DNA of 64,000 nt from assembly GCA_025456425.1 (NCBI GenBank), contig JALOKP010000001.1:1-64000 (forward strand), read 5' to 3'. The notes below the pieces were generated by a model, which did no database searches, had not been told where the DNA came from, and saw only the letters and a list, made by a program, of their open reading frames with translations. Positions 47,627-55,522 of the stretch are shown one piece after another (the stretch's first letter is position 1; the number at the start of each line of letters is the position of its first letter). The DNA comes from Acidobacteriota bacterium (GTDB lineage: Bacteria > Acidobacteriota > Polarisedimenticolia > J045). Made by a program: the position numbers and the translations under genes.

Positions 47627-49323
47627 CGGCGCTCGACTGGGTCGTCCTGGCCGCGACGCTGGGATTCATCGCGATCTACGGCGCGTGGAAGTCGCGCGAC
47701 GTCAAGGACCTCGACGGCTACCTGCGCGGCGGCAACACGCTGGCCTGGCCGACGATCGGGCTCTCGATCATGGCCACCCAGGCCAGCGCGATCACCTTCC
47801 TGTCGACCCCCGGCCAGGCCTACCAGGACGGGATGCGCTTCGTGCAGTTCTACTTCGGCCTGCCGCTGGCGATGATCGTGATCGCCGCGGTCTTCGTGCC
47901 GATCTTCCACCGCCTCAAGGTCTACACCGCCTACGAGTACCTCGAGCACCGCTTCGACGGGCGGGTCCGCACGCTGGGCGCGCTGCTGTTCCTGATCCAG
48001 CGCGGACTCGCCGCCGGAATCACGATCTACGCCCCGTCGATCATCCTCAGCACCGTGCTGGGCTGGCCGCTCCACCTGACCAACCTCGGGATGGGGCTGT
48101 TCGTCGTCGCCTACACCGTCTCCGGTGGGACGCGCGCGGTCAGCCAGACCCAGAAGCAGCAGATGATCGTGATGCTCTCCGGGATGGCCGTGGCCGGCGT
48201 GGTCATCCTGTTCAACCTGCCCGACTCCGTCTCGCTGCCGAACGCGGTCAAGCTGGCCGGCGCGCTGGACCGGATGAACCCCGTCAGCTTCCAGCTCGAC
48301 TTCGAGAGCCGCTACAACTTCTGGTCGGGGATCGCCGGGGGGTTCTTCCTGGCGCTGGCCTATTTCGGCACCGACCAGTCGCAGGTCGGGCGCTACCTGG
48401 CCGGCCGCTCGGTCACCGAGAGCCGGCTGGGACTGGTCTTCAACGGACTGTTCAAGATCCCGATGCAATTCGGAATCCTGTTCATCGGCGTGCTGGTCTT
48501 CGTCTTCTACCTCTTCACGCCCCCGCCGGTCTTCTTCAACGGCCCGGCGCTCGAGCGCGTGGCCCGGGGGCCGCACGCGGCCGAACTGGCGGCGCTGGAG
48601 TCGCGCTACGAGGCCGCCTTCGCGGCGCAGCGCGGCGCGGCCGAGGCCTACGTCGCGGCGCTCGACCGCGGGGCGGGGGAGGAGCCGGCGAAGGCCGCCC
48701 TGCGCGCGGCCCACGGCGCGACCGAGGAGCTGCGCGAGGAGGCCCGGGCGCTGGTCGCAAAGGCGGTCCCGGGGGCCGAGACCAAGGACGCCGACTACGT
48801 CTTCATCTCGTTCGTGCTGCGCTACCTGCCGCACGGGATCGTCGGGCTGCTGATCGCGGTGATCCTCTGTGCGGCGATGAGCTCGGTCGCGAGCGAGCTG
48901 TCAGCGCTGGGCAGCACCAGCGTGATCGACCTCTGGAAGCGCTTCGGGCCGCTCGCGGCGCGGACCGCGACGCCCCGCGCCGACCTGCTGGTGTCGAAGG
49001 GGTTCACCGTGCTGTGGGGCCTCGTCGCGGTCGGCTTCGCGACCTTCGCCTCGCTGCTGGACAACCTGATCCAGGCGGTCAACATCCTGGGCTCGATCTT
49101 CTACGGCACGGTGCTGGGGCTGTTCGTCGTGGCCTTCTTCCTCAAGCGCATCACGGCGACGCCGGTCCTGGTCGGCGCGCTGGCGGCGCAGGCCACGGTG
49201 ATCGCGCTCTTCTTCGCGTCCGACCTGGGGTTCCTCTGGTACAACGTGGTCGGGTGCGGGGTGGTCGTGCTGGTCTCGACGGTGCTGCAGGGGCTGGGAG
49301 TCAGCTCCCGCCCGCCGCGCTGA
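47623..49323 (+). CDS. Sodium:solute symporter (SSS family)
   Basis: ALDWVVLAATLGFIAIYGAWKSRDVKDLDGYLRGGNTLAWPTIGLSIMATQASAITFLSTPGQAYQDGMRFVQFYFGLPLAM; multiple TMs. Confidence 0.93.
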   Translation: MTALDWVVLAATLGFIAIYGAWKSRDVKDLDGYLRGGNTLAWPTIGLSIMATQASAITFLSTPGQAYQDGMRFVQFYFGLPLAMIVIAAVFVPIFHRLKVYTAYEYLEHRFDGRVRTLGALLFLIQRGLAAGITIYAPSIILSTVLGWPLHLTNLGMGLFVVAYTVSGGTRAVSQTQKQQMIVMLSGMAVAGVVILFNLPDSVSLPNAVKLAGALDRMNPVSFQLDFESRYNFWSGIAGGFFLALAYFGTDQSQVGRYLAGRSVTESRLGLVFNGLFKIPMQFGILFIGVLVFVFYLFTPPPVFFNGPALERVARGPHAAELAALESRYEAAFAAQRGAAEAYVAALDRGAGEEPAKAALRAAHGATEELREEARALVAKAVPGAETKDADYVFISFVLRYLPHGIVGLLIAVILCAAMSSVASELSALGSTSVIDLWKRFGPLAARTATPRADLLVSKGFTVLWGLVAVGFATFASLLDNLIQAVNILGSIFYGTVLGLFVVAFFLKRITATPVLVGALAAQATVIALFFASDLGFLWYNVVGCGVVVLVSTVLQGLGVSSRPPR

Positions 49324-49336
49324 CCCGCGCTGCGCG

Positions 49337-51223
49337 CTACGGGCAGGGATGGGCGTTGGGCCGCGTCACCCCCGATCCGGCGCCGAGCGGTTCCTCGCCT
49401 CCCGCGCCGACCCCGGCCGCCAGCCAGTAGAACGCTTCGCCCGGGTCCGGCAGCAGCCCGTCGTCCTGCCAGGGAACAGCCAGCCCGCAGAAGCGGCCGG
49501 CGTAGGGGTTGGAGCCGGGCTCCTGCGTGTACTCGCCGGTCGCACGCAGCGCCGCGAGCGAGCCCCGGTAGAGGTTGAACGACGGATACGCCGGGTCGCC
49601 CTGCCAGGCGACGCGCGGCTGCTCGATCCGCTCGAAGAGCGTGACCGCGTCGTCGAGGTCGCAGGCGTCGCCCTCCCCGTCCGCGTCGAGGTCCGACTGC
49701 GGCTCGTTGCGCGTCTCCGGGCAGTTGTCGCAGGCCCCGGCGACGCCGTCGAGATCGCCGTCCACCGTCCCCGCGCGATCGTCGACCAGCGCGTTGCAGT
49801 CGTCGTCGCGGCCGTTGCACGCCTCGGTCGCGCCCGGGTAGGCGGTCGGGTCGCCGTCGTCGCAATCGGTGCAGGAGGACGCGAGGTCGCCGTCAGCGTC
49901 CAGGCAGTTGCACCCGACGATATTCGTCACGACGCGCCACGCCCCGGACTGCTCGCGCGACGCGATCCCGTAGCGCGCGCCGGTCCAGGCCAGGCAGGGG
50001 TAGTCGAACGGCAGGGAGCCGGAGGAGACGCGGACCGCGGGGGCGGCGGGAGCGCCGTCGGCGTCGGCCGTCGTGAAGACGATCTTCCGCTCGATCCCGT
50101 CCCGGGGTTCGCTCCACGCGACGCCGAACTCCTGCCCGGTCCACGCCACGTCCGGGTCGAGCGAGACGGCGTCCGAGAGCGGCTGGTCCGCGCCGAGCTT
50201 CGCGCCCGAGGCGTCGAGTCGCGCGAGGAAGGCGCGGTGGCTGCCCAGCCGCCGGTCGTGCCAGGCGACGGCGAAGCCGCTTCCGGACCAGGCCAGCCGC
50301 GGGTTCGAGGTCTCGGCCGCCGTCGCGTTCGAGGTCACGGGGGCGGGCCCCCCGAGCAGGTCTCCCGCCGCGGAGAGGCGCTGCAGGAAGACCTGCCCGC
50401 GGCCGCCGTCGAAGCCGCTCCACGCCACCGCGAACTCGTCGCCGGTCCACGCGATCGCGGCCCGGTTGGGCCACGCCGTGTGCGTCGCGACGCTCGTCAC
50501 CGGGCCCGTCCGCAGGCCGGCACGGTCGACGGCCGCGAAAGTGAGGCCGCTCGCCTCGCCGGTCCAGACGATCCCGAAGACGCGTCCGTTCCACGCGAGG
50601 TCGGGCCAGCCCGAGATCTCCTCGCCGGCGGTGAGCGCGACCTCCGGAAAGAGCTTCGCCCCGGCGGGATCGAGCAGCGTGAAGTAGATCTCGAGCGCAC
50701 CGTCGCGCGAGTCGGCCCAGACGACGCCGTAGCCCGATCCGGTCCAGGCGATCGCGGGGTCCTTGGCCCAGCCCGCGCTGGCCGAGACCGGGATCTCGCC
50801 CCCGAGGCGCGAGCCGGACGCGTCCGCGAAGGCGACGAAGATGGCGTCGCGCCCACCGCGTGCGTCGGACCAGGCGGTGGCAAAGCCGCCGCCGTTCCAC
50901 GCGGTCCGTGGCCGGCTCCCGGCGCCGATCCCGCCGCCGCTGCTGAGAAGCCGGTCGCCACCGACCGCTTCCGGCGGGCTGCAGGTGCGGTCGCAGGCGG
51001 GGTCGTCGTCGATCAGCCCGTCGCAGTCGTTGTCGAAGCCGTCGCACGGCTCGGCCGCCCCGGGGTAGGCCGCCGCCCAGCCGTCGTTGCAGTCGAGAAA
51101 CACGAACGGGCAGGCCGCGGAGGCGGGGTTTCCGTAGCCGTCCCCGTCGGTGTCGACGCACTGGGCGGACGCTTCCAGCCCGCAGCACGCGGCGAGGCAC
51201 GCGACGATCGTCGCAAGGCGCAT
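49337..51223 (-). CDS. Secreted protein with MopE-type putative metal-binding motifs and beta-propeller-like repeats
   Basis: CVDTDGDGYGNPASAACPFVFLDCNDGWAAAYPGAAEPCDGFDNDCDGLIDDDPAC; repeated AWTGxxFGVxWxDxRDG blades. Confidence 0.85.
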   Translation of the reverse strand: MRLATIVACLAACCGLEASAQCVDTDGDGYGNPASAACPFVFLDCNDGWAAAYPGAAEPCDGFDNDCDGLIDDDPACDRTCSPPEAVGGDRLLSSGGGIGAGSRPRTAWNGGGFATAWSDARGGRDAIFVAFADASGSRLGGEIPVSASAGWAKDPAIAWTGSGYGVVWADSRDGALEIYFTLLDPAGAKLFPEVALTAGEEISGWPDLAWNGRVFGIVWTGEASGLTFAAVDRAGLRTGPVTSVATHTAWPNRAAIAWTGDEFAVAWSGFDGGRGQVFLQRLSAAGDLLGGPAPVTSNATAAETSNPRLAWSGSGFAVAWHDRRLGSHRAFLARLDASGAKLGADQPLSDAVSLDPDVAWTGQEFGVAWSEPRDGIERKIVFTTADADGAPAAPAVRVSSGSLPFDYPCLAWTGARYGIASREQSGAWRVVTNIVGCNCLDADGDLASSCTDCDDGDPTAYPGATEACNGRDDDCNALVDDRAGTVDGDLDGVAGACDNCPETRNEPQSDLDADGEGDACDLDDAVTLFERIEQPRVAWQGDPAYPSFNLYRGSLAALRATGEYTQEPGSNPYAGRFCGLAVPWQDDGLLPDPGEAFYWLAAGVGAGGEEPLGAGSGVTRPNAHPCP

Positions 51224-51340
51224 GAGGTCCTCCCCTGACCGCCGACCAGAGTAGCGCGAGGCGCCGAGAAACCGAGCCGTCAAGTCGAGTTAGACGGGGT
51301 TTCGCGCCCGGGCCGCGGGCGGAGGGAGCGGAGGGGGGAA

Positions 51341-51369
51341 GCGGGCGGAGGGCTGTGCCCTTCGCCCGC
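51341..51369 (-). terminator. Hairpin downstream of the beta-helix gene
   Basis: GCGGGCGGAGGGC-tgt-GCCCTTCGCCCGC (13-bp stem, one mismatch) just past the stop. Confidence 0.45.
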
Positions 51370-51379
51370 CCCGCTCGAA

Positions 51380-54300
51380 CTACGGACAGGCCTGCGGCGA
51401 GGCCGCGATCCCCGGGTCGCGGGGGGCGGCCAGGCCGGCCTGCGCCGATTCGCCGGCGTCGTAGCTGCTGACGCCGGCGCAGTTCGCGGCGCGCACGAGG
51501 TACCAGTGCCCGTCGCCCGGCGCGGGCACCTCCGGCGCCCCCCAGGAGGTCAGCTCGACGTTGTCGATCAGGCACAGGTCGGTCGCCACGCTGAAGTCCC
51601 CGCCGCTGGTCACCAGCAGCGGCAGCCGGCCGCGCAGCACGTCGTAGGTGAGGGCTGCGGGGACGGACGGCCAGCTCAGGATCGCCGAGCCGGAGGAGGG
51701 TGAGCGCTCGGCGCCGAGCTGCAGCGGCCCGTCGGGGACCGGGATGTTGTTGTCGCCGATCCCGTCGCAGTCGTCGTCCAGGTAGTTGCAGACCTCGGGG
51801 CTGGGCTCGCCGGGGGTGCAGACCTCGACCGGCCGGCCGGCCTCGCACACGATCGAGCCCAGCGCCGCGCAGGTGCCGACGCCGCAGACCGTCGGCTGGA
51901 CGGCGTAGTCCTCGTCGACCTGGCCGCTGCAGTCATCGTCCTGTCCGTTGCACGAGGCGTCGTCGGGCGCCGCCGGCGGGCCGGGCACGCAACTGTCCTG
52001 GACCGCCCCGCCCACGCAGGAGGTCGAGCCGACCCGTTCGCAGACGCCGGTGCCGCAGGCGGTGACGAGCGGCAGGTAGCCGTCGTCGACCAGGCCGTCG
52101 CAGTTGTCGTCGACGCCGTCGCAGGTCGTGTCGGAGGGCGCGAGCGGCGGTCCCGGCACGCAGGAGTCGCCCGCCACGCCGTCGACGCAGGAACTGACGC
52201 CGGTCGAGGCGCAGACCCCGAGCCCACAGCTGGTCGGGCCTGCGGCGAATTCCTCGTCCGACTGGCCGTCGCAGTCGTCGTCCAGCGCGTTGCAGGTCGC
52301 GTCGGTCGGCGCGATCGGGTTGCCGGGAGCGCAGGTGTCCTGGACCACCCCGCCGACGCACGAGACCGCGCCCGACCGCGCGCAGACCCCGATGCCGCAG
52401 GTCGTCGGCGTCGTCGGGTAGTCGTCGTCGGCCGTGCCGTCGCAGTCCTCATCGACCGCATCGCAGGTCGCGTCGGTCGGGGAGGGCGGCTCCAGCGGCT
52501 GGCAACTGTCCTGGACCAGCCCGCCGACGCACGCCGTCACGCCGGTGGCGGCGCAGACGCCCGTCCCGCACTGCGTCGCCGCCGGGAGGAAGTCCTCGTC
52601 GAGCGTGCCGTCGAGGTCGTTGTCGAAGGCGTCGCAGCCGTCGACGGGGTGGATCAGCGGGTTGCCGTCGTCGGGGTCGCCCTGGCACTCCGAGACCCCG
52701 TCGCCGTCCGCGTCGTCGAGCGCCGAGGAGGCCAGGAAGTCGGCGTAGTCGACCCCCGCCGTGACGCTCGTGCCCGTTCCCGGCCCGGCGCCCGACGGCC
52801 CGCTCGGCGAGCCCCACCAGTTGCGGCGCGCCAGCAGCGTGTCGGCGGTGTTGTTGACGATCCCGCTGGTGTCGGAAACCAGGTCGGTCCGTTCGAGCTG
52901 CGCGCCGCCGACCCAGTCGGCGACCACGCCCTTCCAGGCGCCGCGGATCGTCGAGCAGGAGACCCGGGTGTCGACCGGCGCGCCGTTGTCGCCGGCCTTG
53001 TGGACCAGGTACAGCCCGGTTCCCGAGTTGTCGATCATGTCGATGGTCGAGCGCTCGACCCGCGTCCGCGCGCTGTCGGCGGCCTCGCACGAGCGGCTGC
53101 CCAGGATCGCGATCGCGCGGTTCACGCCGCGGTTCCCGATCTCCGGGTTGTCGTGGATCCAGGTGTCGCTGGAGGCCTCGATCCAGATGTTCTGCGCGTC
53201 CGGCTCCGGCCACTCGTCGCTGGGCACGCCGTGGACCACGCTGCCCGCGATCTCGGTGGCGTTGGCCCAGCGCAGCTTGATCGAGCGCGTGATGTGGTAG
53301 GTGCTCGAGTTGAGGATCCGGTTGCGGTCCGCCGTGGCGCCGGCTCCGCCCTCGCAGGCTCGCGGGCCGCCGTCGATCAGGAACCCCTCGCGCGAGCGGT
53401 GGCCGCAGCGGTCCTCGTTGTCGCCGTCGCGGATCATCCCGTCCAGGTAGATCTCGTCGAAGGTGTTGTCGTCCGAGTCCCCGCGCACGCGGATCTCGGT
53501 CGTGCCGTTCTCCCGGAGGTCGAGGAACTGGAACAGCGAGTTCTTGACGTTGACCAGGTCGAGCCCGACCTCCGTGTCCTGGTGCCCTCCGTAGCAGGCC
53601 GGCGTCCCCATCCCGGCCCCGTGGATCGTCAGGTAGCGCAGCGTGACGCCGCTGACGCTGGAGAGGGTCAGCGCCGGCCGGCGCGGCCCGCTGAACTGCG
53701 TGCCGTCGATCACGGCGCGGTAGCAGTTGTCGCAGTACGGCAGCGGGATCTTGCCCGGGATCCCCTCGAGGTCGACCGGCCGGGTCATCGTCGCCTGGCC
53801 GCGGATCTCGCCCTCGCCGATCAGGATCAGGCTGCCGGTCGGAGCGGCGTCGAGCGCGGGCTGCAGCGTGTCGTAGCAGGCGCCGGTGGCGCGCGACCAG
53901 CCGCCGGTCTTCGGCGCCTTGGCCAGCACCGGCTGCAGCGTGCGCGCGATGAAGTTGCCGACATCGGCCGGGCCGGTGACGGTGTCCCCGGTTCCGCCCA
54001 CGCCGCCCGGTCCGCCCGGTCCCGAGGCCGCGCCCCACCAGTTGTGGCGGGCATCGACCGGCGCGGTACCGCCGTTCAAGAGCCCCTGTCCGTTGGCGTA
54101 GACGATCGTCTCGTTGATCCGCACGCCGGGCGCGCTCCCGGCCGCGATCTCGATCGCCGGGCCGGTCTGGTTGAAGAACCGGTTCTGCAGCGCGGCGAGC
54201 CCGGTCACGGTGCCGCTCACCGCGAGCCCGCCGTCGTTGCCGCGCATCTCGTTGCAGAAGAACTCGACGCCGTTCGCGCCGTCGATCCAGGCTCCCCGCC

Positions 54301-55129
54301 CGTCGTCGACCGCGCCCAGGCCGGTCTGCCCGGTGAACAGGTTCCCTTCCATCCGCAGGTCGGTGGCGCCGTGGATCTCGACCGCGGCGCGGCCGGAGGC
54401 GAGGATCGCGAGCGCATTGTTCGTGAAGGTGTTGCCGGCCAGCTGGAGCGTCCCGTTGCCGCCGGACGCCAGCTTCACGGCCGGGCCGCCGTTGCCGCTG
54501 AAGTCGTTCTGGCGGATGTCGACGCGGCCGGCCCCGCCGGTGAGCAGCACCCCGACGCCGCCGTTCGCGGAGCCGTCGGCCGCGTGGTTGGCGACGATGT
54601 TGCCCGTGATGCGGATCCAGTCGCCGGCAGCCCCGACCGAGTCGACGACGATGCCCGTGGTGCAACCGGAGACATTCAGGTTCGTGAGCTGGGTGGTGCG
54701 CACCCCCGGGTGCGCCGCGTCGCCGATCCGGATGCAGGCCCGGCCGGGGTTGGGGCCGGTGACCGCGAACCCGTTGAGCTGCGCGCCGGAGGCCAGGATC
54801 CGCACGATGTCGGAGACACCGGCGCCGCGCAGGATCGTGTTGGCGTTGTTGCCCGTGCTGTTGACGTAGACCGCGCGGTCGATCAGCACGTCCTCGGTCC
54901 AGGTCCCCTCGCCGACCTCGACCGCGTCGTTGGCGCAGGCGAGCGCGATGCCGTGGTTGATCGTCCGGCACGGGGAAGCGGAGGACAGGCAGTTGTTGGC
55001 GGCGTCGCTGCCCGTCTGGGCGATCCAGCGGGTGCCGCACTGGGCCCGGGCCGGGACGGACCCGGCGGCGAGGGCCAGTGCGAGGACGGCCAGGGGGAAG
55101 AGCACCCGCATGCGACGCGTCACGGTCAT
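51380..55129 (-). CDS. Secreted right-handed beta-helix protein with tandem MopE-type metal-binding repeats
   Basis: CGTRWIAQTGSDAANNCLSSASPCRTINHGIALACANDAVEVGEGTWTEDVLIDRAVYVNSTGNNANTILRG; C-terminal CDxxDxDCDGxxDxx repeats. Confidence 0.88.
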   Translation of the reverse strand: MTVTRRMRVLFPLAVLALALAAGSVPARAQCGTRWIAQTGSDAANNCLSSASPCRTINHGIALACANDAVEVGEGTWTEDVLIDRAVYVNSTGNNANTILRGAGVSDIVRILASGAQLNGFAVTGPNPGRACIRIGDAAHPGVRTTQLTNLNVSGCTTGIVVDSVGAAGDWIRITGNIVANHAADGSANGGVGVLLTGGAGRVDIRQNDFSGNGGPAVKLASGGNGTLQLAGNTFTNNALAILASGRAAVEIHGATDLRMEGNLFTGQTGLGAVDDGRGAWIDGANGVEFFCNEMRGNDGGLAVSGTVTGLAALQNRFFNQTGPAIEIAAGSAPGVRINETIVYANGQGLLNGGTAPVDARHNWWGAASGPGGPGGVGGTGDTVTGPADVGNFIARTLQPVLAKAPKTGGWSRATGACYDTLQPALDAAPTGSLILIGEGEIRGQATMTRPVDLEGIPGKIPLPYCDNCYRAVIDGTQFSGPRRPALTLSSVSGVTLRYLTIHGAGMGTPACYGGHQDTEVGLDLVNVKNSLFQFLDLRENGTTEIRVRGDSDDNTFDEIYLDGMIRDGDNEDRCGHRSREGFLIDGGPRACEGGAGATADRNRILNSSTYHITRSIKLRWANATEIAGSVVHGVPSDEWPEPDAQNIWIEASSDTWIHDNPEIGNRGVNRAIAILGSRSCEAADSARTRVERSTIDMIDNSGTGLYLVHKAGDNGAPVDTRVSCSTIRGAWKGVVADWVGGAQLERTDLVSDTSGIVNNTADTLLARRNWWGSPSGPSGAGPGTGTSVTAGVDYADFLASSALDDADGDGVSECQGDPDDGNPLIHPVDGCDAFDNDLDGTLDEDFLPAATQCGTGVCAATGVTACVGGLVQDSCQPLEPPSPTDATCDAVDEDCDGTADDDYPTTPTTCGIGVCARSGAVSCVGGVVQDTCAPGNPIAPTDATCNALDDDCDGQSDEEFAAGPTSCGLGVCASTGVSSCVDGVAGDSCVPGPPLAPSDTTCDGVDDNCDGLVDDGYLPLVTACGTGVCERVGSTSCVGGAVQDSCVPGPPAAPDDASCNGQDDDCSGQVDEDYAVQPTVCGVGTCAALGSIVCEAGRPVEVCTPGEPSPEVCNYLDDDCDGIGDNNIPVPDGPLQLGAERSPSSGSAILSWPSVPAALTYDVLRGRLPLLVTSGGDFSVATDLCLIDNVELTSWGAPEVPAPGDGHWYLVRAANCAGVSSYDAGESAQAGLAAPRDPGIAASPQACP
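51737..52571 (-). repeat. Tandem 57-aa (171-bp) repeats, four full plus one degenerate
   Basis: CGTGVCAATGVTACVGGLVQDSCQPLEPPSPTDATCDAVDEDCDGTADDDYPTTPTT and three further units of exactly 57 aa. Confidence 0.85.
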
Positions 55130-55335
55130 GGCGCCTCCATCGCTCACCGGCTCGGGTTGGGCGGAGGGCGGTGCCCGAATCATCGCGGAACGGGCGCGGC
55201 CCCTTCTGGGCCGCCCGCTCCGTGGGCACACCGCCAGCCCCCCCTGCGCCGTGGCGACGCTCGGCAGGAATGTACGCGGAGCGCCCACGGAAAGAAGGGA
55301 CAGTCGCGGGGGAGGGACCGAGGATGTTTGTCCAA

Positions 55336-55364
55336 ATTATACCGTATTAAACCAGAATCGTCCA
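55336..55364 (-). promoter_or_regulatory. Sigma70-type promoter TGGACG-N17-TATAAT
   Basis: On the minus strand TGGACG attctggtttaatacgg TATAAT in an AT-rich pocket between divergent genes. Confidence 0.6.
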
Positions 55365-55522
55365 CTGTTCAAGATCCACCACCCCTCCGGCCACACCCCT
55401 CCGGACCGGATCGCGGGTCCGCCGGCTGCCGAGCCAGGCTTGATCCGTCCCGGCCCCAGGCGTATAGGAGGGCCGCGGAGCAGTGCTGCCAGCAGTCGAG
55501 GCGTCCAGGGGGAGGACCCACG

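Noticed and set aside
51737-52571. 171-bp tandem repeats as a satellite or CRISPR
   Set aside because: They encode exact 57-aa Cys/Asp units, so protein repeats
52649-55522. N-terminal extension of the second kinase to 52649
   Set aside because: Runs antisense through the beta-helix gene and a promoter pocket; kinase homology begins at 55523
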